A stretch of DNA of 64,000 bases. Origin: Bacteroidetes bacterium GWC2_46_850. Its GTDB lineage: Bacteria; Bacteroidota; Bacteroidia; Bacteroidales; Dysgonomonadaceae. Of the stretch, positions 56,458-64,000 are shown in pieces; position 1 is the first letter of the stretch, and every line of letters starts with the position of its first letter. The position numbers and the translations under genes are program-made. The DNA lies in NCBI GenBank assembly GCA_001768325.1, contig MENQ01000030.1, forward strand, positions 51,122 through 115,121. Direction: 5' to 3'. The notes beneath the pieces are model-generated. The model did no database searches. It was not told where the DNA came from and saw only the letters and a list, made by a program, of their open reading frames with translations.

Positions 56458-56502
56458 GAAAGGTATTTCCTCTTTGAATTGCAATCACTATTTTTAGTGA
56501 TT
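56458..56502 (-). promoter_or_regulatory. Candidate promoter and palindromic operator of the receptor-hemNG operon
   Basis: A perfect inverted repeat, AATCACTA and TAGTGATT with a 4-bp loop (56483-56502), lies just upstream of a near-consensus -7 box TACCTTTC (56458-56465, one mismatch to TAnnTTTG). The palindrome would be centred about 40 bp before the predicted start, so a repressor or activator could act there. It could instead be a weak stem after the radical SAM gene, which ends at 56525. Confidence 0.45.
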
Positions 56503-56524
56503 TTAAGCGATTACCGGAACAATT

Positions 56525-57493
56525 TCAAGCGCTGCAGGATGAGCAGCTCTCACTGTTTCTTTTTTCCTGATGATATAATCTGCCCTGACAGGTGTCTTTT
56601 TCCTGAAATCGCCTGATGATTTTTTCGGTTACCTCGTAATTCTTCAATCCCCAGTCGGGAGCAATCAACAATCTTTTGGGTGACTGCGAGGTGAACCGTT
56701 CGATATAAATGGCGGGATTCAGCCTTTCCGCAAAGCGGACACACAGGTCAATATATGCATCAAGACCATACAGTTGAAACGATTCGGGCAAGAGCTTGTA
56801 TTCCCTGGCCATGGCCGTGTACCGGATGATCTGCAGCTGGTGCAGTTTGAGGGTTGTCAGTGGTAGTTCAGAGAGCCGGACGGCATGGTGCAGGATCTCT
56901 TCTTCGGTCTCCCCCGGAAGACCCAGGATCATATGGGCTCCCACAGGGATATTCCTTTCTGCCGTTTTACGGATCATCGCTGCCGACTCCTCGTAGGTGT
57001 GCTGCCGGTTGACCCGTTCCAGCGTTTTGTTTAAGGTTGATTCCACCCCATACTCCACCAACACGAATGTTTTCTTGCTGAGCGCTTCAAAGTAATCGAG
57101 CAGCTCATCGGGCATGCAGTCGGGGCGCGTACCCACGATCAGTCCCACCACACCGGGGTAGGCGAGTGCCTCCTCATACTTTTCGGTCAGGGAGGAAAGA
57201 CTATCGTAGGTGTTGGTGTAGGATTGAAAATAGGCCAGATACTTCATCTCCGGATATTTCCGGGAGAAGAAATGGATGCCGTCGGCCATCTGTTCGGTAA
57301 TGGTTTTTGTCGGCTTGCCGTAGCCGGGACTGAAACTCTGGTTGTTGCAGTAGGTACATCCGCCGAGCCCCTTGCTGCCATCCCGGTTGGGACAGGTGAA
57401 GCCTGCATTGATGGAGATCTTCTGTACTTTATATGGAAATCGTGCCGAAAGATATTCCGAGAAATCACGATATGGTTTGTCGTTTAAAAACAC
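56525..57493 (-). CDS. TIGR01212-type radical SAM protein (YhcC-like)
   Basis: 322 residues. The iron-sulfur motif is CPNRDGSKGLGGCTYC, with the long spacing of the YhcC group rather than the usual CxxxCxxC. Further blocks are NNQSFSPGYG, AYFQSYTNTY, VGTRPDC and VEYGVES. The C-terminus ends in a cysteine-rich SCSSCSA that may hold another cluster. The in vivo reaction of this family is not settled. A TATCTTTG box (57514-57521) lies about 20 bp upstream, so it has its own promoter behind the rpsA terminator. Confidence 0.88.
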   Translation of the reverse strand: MFLNDKPYRDFSEYLSARFPYKVQKISINAGFTCPNRDGSKGLGGCTYCNNQSFSPGYGKPTKTITEQMADGIHFFSRKYPEMKYLAYFQSYTNTYDSLSSLTEKYEEALAYPGVVGLIVGTRPDCMPDELLDYFEALSKKTFVLVEYGVESTLNKTLERVNRQHTYEESAAMIRKTAERNIPVGAHMILGLPGETEEEILHHAVRLSELPLTTLKLHQLQIIRYTAMAREYKLLPESFQLYGLDAYIDLCVRFAERLNPAIYIERFTSQSPKRLLIAPDWGLKNYEVTEKIIRRFQEKDTCQGRLYHQEKRNSESCSSCSA

Positions 57494-57513
57494 CTGCTCT
57501 GATTTTTAGGCTA

Positions 57514-57521
57514 CAAAGATA
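57514..57521 (-). promoter_or_regulatory. -7 box of the radical SAM gene
   Basis: A perfect TATCTTTG on the minus strand 20 bp before the start codon predicts a very short leader. No good -33 TTTG is seen at the proper distance. Confidence 0.45.
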
Positions 57522-57535
57522 ACGAAAAATAAGAA

Positions 57536-57569
57536 ACCCGGAGCACCACCAAATCGTGATACCCCGGGT
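57536..57569 (-). terminator. Intrinsic terminator of rpsA
   Basis: On the minus strand a 14-bp stem (ACCCGG paired with CCGGGT, extended by wobble pairs to a 6-base loop) is followed by TTCTTATTTTT. It lies about 20 bp past the rpsA stop and just upstream of the radical SAM promoter. Confidence 0.85.
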
Positions 57570-57591
57570 AAAATAATATTTGATAAAAAGA

Positions 57592-59685
57592 TTATGCTTC
57601 TTTTTCAGTGTCAGCGTCGGCTTCCTCTTTCACTTCCGCTTCCGGTGCTTCAACAACTTCCGCTTTGGGCGCTTCGGCAACTTCAGTTTCAGGAGCTTCA
57701 GCAACTTCCGCTTTGGGCGCTTCAGCAACTTCAGTTTCAGGAGCCTCGGCAACCTCTGCTTCCGGTGCTTCAACGGTTTCGGTTTCCTTTGCTTCTACAG
57801 CCTTGGGAGCCTCTTCCTTTTTCACTTCAGCTTTGGCTTCTGCTTTTGCTTCAGCTTTCGCCTCTGCCTTTGCAGCTTCCTTCTTGAAAGCTTCTACCTT
57901 CTGGTTGTCGAGTTTCTCTTTCAGTGCAGCCAGTTCTTCGATGTCGCCCAGCGTGGTCTTTTCCATTACCGGAATAGTAGCTGCAACTTCGTTTCCACCT
58001 TCTTTCTTGCCGCTGCGTTTTCCTCCTCTTCTTCTGGAGTCGTCGCCGGAGATATCTTCGTGGATGCGGCTGTGAGAAACAATGATGCGTTTGGCATCTT
58101 TGTTGAACTCAATCACCTTGAATTCGAGCTTTTCTTCCACCTGTGCCTGTGAGTTGTCATCTTTCACCAGGTGTTTGGGCGTTGCGAACCCTTCCACACC
58201 ATAGGGCAGAGAGATTACAGCGCCCTTGTCGAGCAGTTCCACGATGGTTCCTTCGTGAATAGAACCTACGGTGAAGATGGTTTCAAATACATCCCACGGG
58301 TTTTCTTCCAGCTGCTTGTGACCCAGGCTCAAACGACGGTTTTCTTTGTCGATGTCCAGTACCTGTACTTCAATAGGAGCTCCTATTTCAGTCACTTCAC
58401 TCGGGTGTTTGATTTTCTTTGTCCATGACAAGTCGGAGATGTGGATCAGGCCTTCAACGCCTTCTTCAATCTCTACGAAAGCACCAAAGTTGGTGAAGTT
58501 GCGTACGGTAGCGGTATGGGTGCTGCCCACCGGATATTTGATTTCGATGCTGTCCCATGGATCCGGTTTGAGTTGTTTCACACCGAGTGACATTTTGCGT
58601 TCGTCGCGGTCGAGTGTAAGGATCACTGCATTCACTTCTTCGCCCACGGTCATAAAGTCCTGTGCGCTGTGAAGATGTTGTGTCCAGCTCATTTCCGATA
58701 CGTGAATTAATCCTTCCACGCCCGGAGCAATCTCTACAAATGCACCGTAATCGGCAATCACCACTACTTTTCCTTTCACGATGTCGCCCACTTTCAGCGT
58801 TTCGCTCAGTGCATCCCATGGATGGGGTGTCAATTGTTTCAAACCGAGTGCGATACGTTTTTTCTCGTTGTCGAAGTCGAGGATCACCACGTTGATCTTG
58901 TCGTCCAGCTGTACCACTTCTTCGGGATGCTGAATGCGTCCCCACGAAAGATCGGTAATGTGTACCAGACCGTCTACGCCGCCCAAATCGACAAACACGC
59001 CATAGGAAGTGATATTTTTAACCACTCCTTCGAGTACCTGTCCTTTTTCGAGTTTCGAGATAATCTCTTTTTTCTGTTGTTCCAGTTCTTCCTCAATGAG
59101 TGCCTTGTGTGAAACAACCACGTTTTTGTATTCAGGGTTGATTTTTACTACCTTGAATTCCATTGTTTTATCAACAAATACATCGTAGTCGCGGATCGGC
59201 TTCACGTCGATCTGTGATCCGGGGAGGAATGCTTCGATACCGAACACATCCACAATCATACCGCCCTTGGTGCGGCACTTGATGTAACCCTTGATGATTT
59301 CGTTGTTTTCCAGCGCGGCATTAACACGATCCCAGGAGCGTGAAGCACGGGCTTTTTTGTGGGAGAGGAGCAATTGTCCTTTTTTGTCTTCCTGGCTCTC
59401 GATGTATACTTCTACTTCGTCGCCAATTTTCAGATCGGGGTTGTAACGGAATTCGTTCATCGATACCACACCATCGGACTTGTAACCGATGTTTACAACC
59501 ACTTCGCGTTTGTTCATGGAGGTTACCGTACCTGTAACGACCTCTTTGTCGCTGATTTTGCTCAACGTGTTGTCGTAGCTTTCGGTAAGTTTTTCTCTGT
59601 TCTCTTTGCTGTAAGGATCACCTTCAGCATACGCAGCCCAATCGAAATCTTCTACCGGAGCTACACTTTTCAGGTTTTCAGTCAT
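57592..59685 (-). CDS. rpsA: 30S ribosomal protein S1
   Basis: 697 residues with six S1 RNA-binding repeats at about 48-112, 130-198, 215-290, 300-377, 387-464 and 474-540; the third to fifth are the most canonical (SYGVFVDLGGVDGLVHITDLSW and kin). After a basic linker (about 550-570) comes an acidic tail of about 120 residues with AEAK repeats and then six 8-residue EAPxxEVx units. S1 helps mRNA bind the 30S subunit; in Bacteroidetes, which rarely use Shine-Dalgarno sites, it is thought to matter for AT-rich leaders. The tail makes it longer than most S1 proteins. Confidence 0.95.
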   Translation of the reverse strand: MTENLKSVAPVEDFDWAAYAEGDPYSKENREKLTESYDNTLSKISDKEVVTGTVTSMNKREVVVNIGYKSDGVVSMNEFRYNPDLKIGDEVEVYIESQEDKKGQLLLSHKKARASRSWDRVNAALENNEIIKGYIKCRTKGGMIVDVFGIEAFLPGSQIDVKPIRDYDVFVDKTMEFKVVKINPEYKNVVVSHKALIEEELEQQKKEIISKLEKGQVLEGVVKNITSYGVFVDLGGVDGLVHITDLSWGRIQHPEEVVQLDDKINVVILDFDNEKKRIALGLKQLTPHPWDALSETLKVGDIVKGKVVVIADYGAFVEIAPGVEGLIHVSEMSWTQHLHSAQDFMTVGEEVNAVILTLDRDERKMSLGVKQLKPDPWDSIEIKYPVGSTHTATVRNFTNFGAFVEIEEGVEGLIHISDLSWTKKIKHPSEVTEIGAPIEVQVLDIDKENRRLSLGHKQLEENPWDVFETIFTVGSIHEGTIVELLDKGAVISLPYGVEGFATPKHLVKDDNSQAQVEEKLEFKVIEFNKDAKRIIVSHSRIHEDISGDDSRRRGGKRSGKKEGGNEVAATIPVMEKTTLGDIEELAALKEKLDNQKVEAFKKEAAKAEAKAEAKAEAKAEVKKEEAPKAVEAKETETVEAPEAEVAEAPETEVAEAPKAEVAEAPETEVAEAPKAEVVEAPEAEVKEEADADTEKEA
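57628..57771. repeat. 24-bp tandem repeat encoding the S1 tail
   Basis: Six degenerate 24-bp units encode EAP-(E/K)-(A/T)-E-V-x repeats, residues about 639-686 of S1. Alternating units (EAPETEVA and EAPKAEVA) are nearly identical, consistent with recent duplication of a 48-bp pair. Copy number may vary between strains. Confidence 0.8.
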
Positions 59686-59746
59686 TTGTAATAAAATAAA
59701 TTTACTTTAAATAGTGAGACATTATATTGCTTATAAAAAAGTGGTG

Positions 59747-59789
59747 CAAAGATAATTGGTTTTTTGTTAACAACCAAGTTAATAACCAA
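59747..59789 (-). promoter_or_regulatory. rpsA promoter with a 12-bp direct repeat
   Basis: A perfect -7 box TATCTTTG (59747-59754) has a TTGG about 19 bp upstream as -33 candidate. Two tandem 12-bp copies, TTGGTTATTAAC and TTGGTTGTTAAC (59766-59789), cover the -33 region, and the second also pairs with AACCAA next to the -7 box. This may be an autoregulatory or growth-rate control site. The leader would be about 55 bases. Confidence 0.6.
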
Positions 59790-59862
59790 CTATTTCGCCA
59801 GGCGATTTGTGCAGAGCCAAGCTTGCTTGCGCTATGCCGGCGCGGAGGATTATTGCCCTATT

Positions 59863-60408
59863 TTACAAAAGCAAACCCTGCTGTACTTCGCGTCGGGTGG
59901 ACATCCCCGCGATCAACTCCACCAGTCGGAGTGCGAAATCAAATACCAGTCCGGGACCTTTCCCCGTGATCATGTTTCCGTCTACCACCACATTCTCACC
60001 GGTCACCGTTGCGCCGATCAGTTCCGGCTCAAAACCGGGATAGCAGGTAGCCCGTTTGCTTTCCAGCAGGCGGAGTCCGCCCAGCACCATGGGTGCCGCA
60101 CAAATGGCGGCAATCAGTTTACCCTGCCCGTTGAAGTCGAGAAGCAGGGTTTTTACCCCTTCATGTTCGTTCAGATGCTTCGCACCCGGCATTCCTCCCG
60201 GCAATACCAATACTTCCACTGATGAGAAATCGGCCTCATCGAAGATGGTATCGGCAACAACGGGGATGTTGTGTGCACCGGTCACCGTTTTATCATCGGT
60301 AATGGAGATGGTTTCTACTGGTATCTGCGCTCTCCTTAAAATATCGAGTGTGCCGAGCGCCTCAATTTCCTCAAATCCGTTTGCTAAAAACAGGGCTACT
60401 TTTTTCAT
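59863..60408 (-). CDS. DJ-1/PfpI family protein
   Basis: 181 residues, the size of YajL/DJ-1. The reactive cysteine is C103 in AAICAAP, with acidic partner residues in NGFEEIEALG (about 13-16) and a PGGMPGA loop. The family includes deglycase/glyoxalase-like and redox-protective proteins; the exact role here is not known. No signal peptide, cytosolic. It lies 96 bp after tonB and 177 bp before rpsA, which has its own promoter. Confidence 0.9.
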   Translation of the reverse strand: MKKVALFLANGFEEIEALGTLDILRRAQIPVETISITDDKTVTGAHNIPVVADTIFDEADFSSVEVLVLPGGMPGAKHLNEHEGVKTLLLDFNGQGKLIAAICAAPMVLGGLRLLESKRATCYPGFEPELIGATVTGENVVVDGNMITGKGPGLVFDFALRLVELIAGMSTRREVQQGLLL

Positions 60409-60504
60409 AATTTCTTCGTTTTAAAATCCGGACATGCCGGACAGGGTTTAAAATGATACCTGACGAATCCCGTCCATCTCCTGCCGGGGCAGAAACATCG
60501 GTGA

Positions 60505-61290
60505 TCAGTTCAGGTTGAACTTGTAGGTGATCGTCCCCTGCTGGTTATTCGGTGTAGTTACCGTGTTGAACTTCGTATTTCTGGCAGCGCGCATTGCCTC
60601 GTTCCGAAGTGTGGAGTTGGGTGTGGTTGTGCCTCGTCCTATTTCTGCGTGAATCACATTCCCATTGGGGTCTACTGTGATATTAACAACGACGGTGCCG
60701 TAATCGTTCACGCTATAGTTAGGTTGTATCAATCCACCCCTGCCCAAGCTGCGGCCGCCCAGGTCGTAAGAGCCAATACCACCCGTGCCGGTGGGTGCTC
60801 CTTGTGTGGCGTTACCGGTGGAGACGCCTTGCGTGCCGCTGCCTTCGGTCGTTCCCCGGCTGTCGGCGTTCTCACCAAAGAGGCCCGACATCTGCTGGTT
60901 GATCTCTCTGCGGCGTGATTCTTCGGCGCGCCTGATCCGTTCCGCCTCTTCCCGCTTCCGGCGTTCTTCCGCCAGTTGGGCCTGACGGCGTGCCTCTTCC
61001 CGTTGTGCCTCCACATCAATGGTCGGCTCGGTGGTTTGGGTAATCATCGGCTCATTGGGTCGGTATTCGGGGACGACCGGGGTTTGCGAGGGTGCAGGTG
61101 TTACTTCTACCATCGGCGCCTCGGTGGAACCAAAAGCATCTTCGGTTGCGCCAAACATCACGGGGATTCCCTCCAGTTCCTCCGGTGGTATGCGATGGGT
61201 GAAGTAAGTAAATAGAAGCAGAAGCAGGAGCAACACCGCGAAGATTGTTGTTCCTACCAAGCCAGCTATTTTTTCCCGGGTAATCTCCAT
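60505..61290 (-). CDS. tonB: TonB family energy transducer
   Basis: 261 residues: a short cytosolic start, one membrane helix (about 10-32), a Pro-rich then strongly charged helical linker (EAQREEARRQAQLAEERRKREEAERIRR, about 95-130), a Gly/Thr-rich segment and a C-terminal TonB domain (about 170-261, SVNDYGTVVVNITVDPNGNV). Together with ExbB and ExbD upstream it transmits the proton-motive force to TonB-dependent receptors such as the SusC proteins and the receptor at 54311. Spacing to exbD is 7 bp. Confidence 0.88.
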   Translation of the reverse strand: MEITREKIAGLVGTTIFAVLLLLLLLFTYFTHRIPPEELEGIPVMFGATEDAFGSTEAPMVEVTPAPSQTPVVPEYRPNEPMITQTTEPTIDVEAQREEARRQAQLAEERRKREEAERIRRAEESRRREINQQMSGLFGENADSRGTTEGSGTQGVSTGNATQGAPTGTGGIGSYDLGGRSLGRGGLIQPNYSVNDYGTVVVNITVDPNGNVIHAEIGRGTTTPNSTLRNEAMRAARNTKFNTVTTPNNQQGTITYKFNLN

Positions 61291-61297
61291 GTGCAGT

Positions 61298-61705
61298 TTA
61301 ATTAGGCCTGGTCATCAGCACCATTTTGAACTTATGCTGGTTGGCGATATCCAGAATACGTACAATTTCCCTGTAGGGGACACTTTCATCGGCATAGAGC
61401 GCTACGAAAATATCGGGATCGGCCGTGTATGCTGATTGCAGAAACGGCGTGATGTCCTCGAATAAAACCTGACGTTCCGTTTCATTGGCATTGGCCACAT
61501 AATAATTCAGATCCTTATCGATGGTTACCCGGGTGATGGGTTTGGCCTGGGCCTGTTGCTGCGATCGTGGCAACAATACCTGAATGGCATTCGGTACCAC
61601 AATGGTGGAGGTGATCATGAAGAAAATAAGCAACAAAAAGATCACATCGGTCATGGAGGCCATGCTGAAATTTGTTTCTATCTTAAATCGCTGTTTTAAT
61701 GCCAT
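61298..61705 (-). CDS. exbD: ExbD/TolR family biopolymer transport protein
   Basis: 135 residues: one N-terminal membrane helix (about 18-38) carrying the key aspartate (MASMTDVIFLLLIFFMI), then a periplasmic domain. It forms the proton channel with ExbB. It lies 7 bp before tonB. The 109-bp gap to exbB is filled by a tandem repeat. Confidence 0.92.
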   Translation of the reverse strand: MALKQRFKIETNFSMASMTDVIFLLLIFFMITSTIVVPNAIQVLLPRSQQQAQAKPITRVTIDKDLNYYVANANETERQVLFEDITPFLQSAYTADPDIFVALYADESVPYREIVRILDIANQHKFKMVLMTRPN

Positions 61706-61750
61706 CTCTTCAATATGCTAATGTTACTAATATGCCAATATGCCAATGTG

Positions 61751-61814
61751 CGAATCTGCTAATCAACGAATCTGCTAATCAACGAATCTGCTAATCAACG
61801 AATCTGCTAATCAT
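61751..61814. repeat. Four 16-bp tandem repeats between exbB and exbD
   Basis: Four consecutive copies of CGAATCTGCTAATCAA, the last ending in T, abut the exbB stop codon. Upstream of them (about 61720-61750) are degenerate relatives (ATATGCCAAT, ATATGCTAAT). There is no spacer variation, so it is not a CRISPR array. It may alter read-through between the two genes. Confidence 0.92.
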
Positions 61815-62528
61815 TTACACTGCCGGTTCGTTCAGGATATCCATGAACTCCATGATCCGCATTTCGAGTCTGTTCACGATGCCTTTGATGCGTGTTGCCA
61901 GATAGTTGTATGCAAACAGGGCGATGATCCCGACAATAAGTCCGCCCACTGTGGTCACCAGCGCTTCATAGATACCGGTGGAAAGAATGTTTACATCCAC
62001 ATTGGCTCCGGCGCTTGCCATATCCATAAAGGCTTTTACCATACCGGTCACGGTGCCCAGAAAGCCCACCATGGGTGCTCCCGAGGCAGATGTTGCCAAT
62101 ACGGGAAGTCCCTTTTCCAGTTTCGAAATCTCAATGTTACCCTGGTTCTCAATGGCCGACATCACGTCTGCCGTAGGCCTTCCCAGCCGTGAGATCCCTT
62201 TTTCCACCATCCGCGCAGAAGGGGTATCGGTGTGGCGACAGAGAGCACGGGCGGCCTCAATCTTCCCGTCGAGTATGTAATCCTTAATCCGGTTCATAAA
62301 CGTACTGTCTTCCTTATCGGCTTTGCTGATGACCAGTGCTCTTTCTATCAGCACGTAAATCGTCATCAACAGCAGGATGACCAGTACAATCATCAGCCAT
62401 CCGCCCTTCAGTGCAAGATCAAATGCGTTCATGGTCACAGCCTCGGTCTCTGCAGTTGCCACCTGCTGCATGGTGTTGTATATTGCCTGCGCAGTATCTG
62501 CCGGCACGGGTATTTGCAAAAGATTCAT
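61815..62528 (-). CDS. exbB: ExbB/TolQ/MotA family proton channel protein
   Basis: 237 residues with a hydrophobic helix at about 45-67, a cytosolic stretch, and two further helices (about 145-170 and 185-215). LPVLATSASGAPMVGFLGTVTGMVKAF is the family hallmark. Partner of ExbD and TonB at the inner membrane. The stop codon directly touches the tandem repeat. Upstream, the 126-bp gap to pdxJ holds an inverted-repeat leader shared with rhaM. Confidence 0.9.
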   Translation of the reverse strand: MNLLQIPVPADTAQAIYNTMQQVATAETEAVTMNAFDLALKGGWLMIVLVILLLMTIYVLIERALVISKADKEDSTFMNRIKDYILDGKIEAARALCRHTDTPSARMVEKGISRLGRPTADVMSAIENQGNIEISKLEKGLPVLATSASGAPMVGFLGTVTGMVKAFMDMASAGANVDVNILSTGIYEALVTTVGGLIVGIIALFAYNYLATRIKGIVNRLEMRIMEFMDILNEPAV

Positions 62529-62553
62529 ACGCTTCTATTATTTTTTCATTATG

Positions 62554-62618
62554 GTGTATGGAACTCGCATTTAATCATCTACCTGGGTGCAACGGTTTGT
62601 GTGCTCGTTTCATACGAT
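62554..62618 (-). repeat. Inverted-repeat leader element upstream of exbB (copy 2)
   Basis: Starts 26 bp before the exbB start with GTGTATGGAACTCGCA and ends with TGCTCGTTTCATACGAT; the two ends are imperfect inverted repeats (11 of 14). The same element sits at the same distance before rhaM. It could be a repetitive extragenic palindrome or a regulatory leader. Confidence 0.55.
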
Positions 62619-62654
62619 ACTATTTTTTGGATAAAGATAATTGTTTTTGCTATG

Positions 62655-63386
62655 TTAAACCTTTGCTACGGGCTCTTTTAAACAATTTTTATACGCTTTT
62701 ATTGAATTTTCCAAACCCAGGTACAGGGCGTCACAGATGAGGGAATGTCCAATGGATACTTCCTTTATCCAGGGGATGTGGCTGAAGAGCCAGGGAAGGT
62801 TCTCCAGATTCAAATCGTGGCCGGCATTGATGCCCAACCCCAGGTTGCGGGCCAGAGTAGCTGCTTCCAGATAAGGCGCGATCGCTTTTTGCGGATCAGC
62901 CGGATAAGCTTCCGCATAAGGGCCTGTGTATAACTCAACCCGGTCGGTGCCAATCTGCGAGGCCATCCGGATCATCTCGGGATTGGCATCCACAAAGATG
63001 GAAGTGCGCACACCCATCGATTGAAATTCATTCACAATATCCGACAGGAAATCTTTGTGGGTCACAGTATCCCATCCCGCATTGGAGGTGATGGCATCGT
63101 GGGCATCGGGCACAAGGGTTACCTGCGTGGGCCTTATCCGTTGGATGAGTGAAATAAACTCCGGCGTGGGATTTCCTTCGATGTTGAACTCCGTATGCAC
63201 CTTTGCCTGCAGATCAAACACATCGCTGTAACGGATATGCCGCTGATCGGGGCGGGGATGAACGGTGATGCCCTCGGCTCCAAAAAGCTGGCAGTCCACG
63301 GCAACCTGCACCACATCGGGAATATTTCCGCCGCGGGCATTCCGCAGCGTAGCTATTTTATTAATATTTACACTGAGCTTTGTCAT
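62655..63386 (-). CDS. pdxJ: Pyridoxine 5'-phosphate synthase
   Basis: 243 residues of a TIM barrel with PdxJ blocks: [43 protein letters not shown] and [12 protein letters not shown]. It condenses 1-deoxyxylulose 5-phosphate with aminoacetone phosphate (3-amino-2-oxopropyl phosphate) to make pyridoxine phosphate in the cytosol. Divergent from the small gene at 63489; a TACTTTTG box (63458-63465) is the likely promoter. The pdxJ-exbB-exbD-tonB order is common in Bacteroidetes. Confidence 0.95.
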   Translation of the reverse strand: MTKLSVNINKIATLRNARGGNIPDVVQVAVDCQLFGAEGITVHPRPDQRHIRYSDVFDLQAKVHTEFNIEGNPTPEFISLIQRIRPTQVTLVPDAHDAITSNAGWDTVTHKDFLSDIVNEFQSMGVRTSIFVDANPEMIRMASQIGTDRVELYTGPYAEAYPADPQKAIAPYLEAATLARNLGLGINAGHDLNLENLPWLFSHIPWIKEVSIGHSLICDALYLGLENSIKAYKNCLKEPVAKV

Positions 63387-63457
63387 ATTTTTTTGTTACA
63401 AACAATCGGTCACAAGAGGTGATTTCGCAAATTTTTACCATCTTTGTAAAACAGTTA

Positions 63458-63465
63458 CAAAAGTA
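63458..63465 (-). promoter_or_regulatory. -7 box of pdxJ
   Basis: A perfect TACTTTTG on the minus strand about 70 bp before the pdxJ start. No -33 TTTG at a convincing distance. Confidence 0.4.
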
Positions 63466-63488
63466 ATACGAAATAACCGTTTTACGCA

Positions 63489-63866
63489 ATGTCGGTCAAA
63501 GAATTTATCAAAAGCCAGGTCGAGCAATTTGCTTCACCCATTACACCTGAGCAGTTTACGGAGCTGACTGAGGCGGAAAATTCCCTCATTATCCTGGAGA
63601 TTCCGTTCAAAGATTACACGCTCACGGAGATAGCCCGGATAGTGGAAAGCAACGATGTACATGTGATAGCCCTTTCCGTCATGCCGGTTGCCGGTGGTGC
63701 GGACATGCTGGTGTCGTTGAAGCTCGATGCGGATGACCCTTCGGCGGTATTGCGGAGTTTTGAACGGTTCAATTACCGGGTTGTCTACTACTTTATGCGC
63801 AAGGGAGAGGTGACCGATACCCAGCAGGAACGGCTGGACGAACTGATGTATTACCTGGAAATGTGA
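63489..63866 (+). CDS. Short CBS-protein relative carrying only the C-terminal ACT-like domain
   Basis: 125 residues. The segment ILEIPFKDYTLTEIARIVESNDVHVIALSV and the following FERFNYRVVYYF match the C-terminal part of the CBS-domain proteins usually encoded opposite pdxJ in Bacteroidetes. The two CBS domains that normally precede it (about 120 residues) are absent: only about 45 residues come before the match. No frameshift is visible. Either a natural short form or the product of an old deletion. Function unknown; a small stem (63873-63891) follows the stop. Confidence 0.65.
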   Translation: MSVKEFIKSQVEQFASPITPEQFTELTEAENSLIILEIPFKDYTLTEIARIVESNDVHVIALSVMPVAGGADMLVSLKLDADDPSAVLRSFERFNYRVVYYFMRKGEVTDTQQERLDELMYYLEM

Positions 63867-64000
63867 CATCCCGGGTGAATGAATTTCACCCACAACGTTT
63901 GATTATAATATACTGATGTTTCGCAGTTAAAAATGAAGTTGATAATCAGAGGATAAGAGAAAAAAAAGCAGCATATTTTAGCTAATATATCATTGAAAAT

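Noticed and set aside
57608..58075. Long plus-strand frame encoding Ser/Ala/Gly repeats opposite rpsA
   Set aside because: It is the complement of the S1 tail repeats and has no independent start context or homology.
61751..61814. CRISPR array
   Set aside because: The units are contiguous 16-bp repeats without spacers and no cas genes are nearby.

Overview
The window reads as a chromosome segment of a Bacteroidales-type bacterium. The basis is SusC/SusD outer-membrane pairs, long multi-enzyme polysaccharide operons, TAnnTTTG -7 promoter boxes, an rpsA with an acidic repeat tail, and the block CBS-like protein/pdxJ/exbB/exbD/tonB. A Dysgonomonadaceae-like relative is plausible, but species cannot be settled from this sequence alone.

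About 48 kb (positions 2152-49219) is a large polysaccharide utilization locus (PUL) aimed at acetylated, rhamnose-rich pectin, most likely rhamnogalacturonan I (RG-I) with glucuronate-bearing decorations. Its left flank carries two tandem LacI-family regulators, the first cut by the window edge. Then, all on the minus strand, a 12-gene operon runs from 27751 down to 2152: GH2, sulfatase, PL11 lyase, GH105-CE12 fusion, RhaM mutarotase, CE12, an internally deleted GH105, GH28-GH43-like fusion, GH2, GH106, CE12, GH2-CE12 fusion and GH115 (13 products counting the deleted GH105). Upstream of it lies a Gfo/Idh/MocA-susC-susD operon (34311 to 28011). A divergent plus-strand operon (35137-47960) has a second susC/susD, a PL11-like lyase, a PL22-like propeller, a DUF4861 protein and a CE15-GH78 fusion. 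A separate GH105 lipoprotein sits at 48053-49219.

The strongest new signal is regulatory. Three minus-strand promoters (before gfo-susC-susD, before the 12-gene enzyme operon and before the distant GH105) share one architecture: two 14-bp direct repeats close to ATCATTTWTYACAG, a 7-bp spacer (21-bp period), then exactly 21 bp to a perfect TAnnTTTG box. This resembles sites for AraC-type DNA-binding domains, as in hybrid two-component regulators, but no such regulator is in the window.

Right of the PUL are lplA; a tight operon of TonB receptor, MFS transporter, hemN and hemG that suggests import of a porphyrin precursor followed by late heme synthesis; a YhcC-like radical SAM gene; rpsA; a DJ-1/PfpI protein; tonB-exbD-exbB; pdxJ; and a shortened CBS-family relative. 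No tRNA, rRNA, CRISPR array or insertion sequence was recognised.
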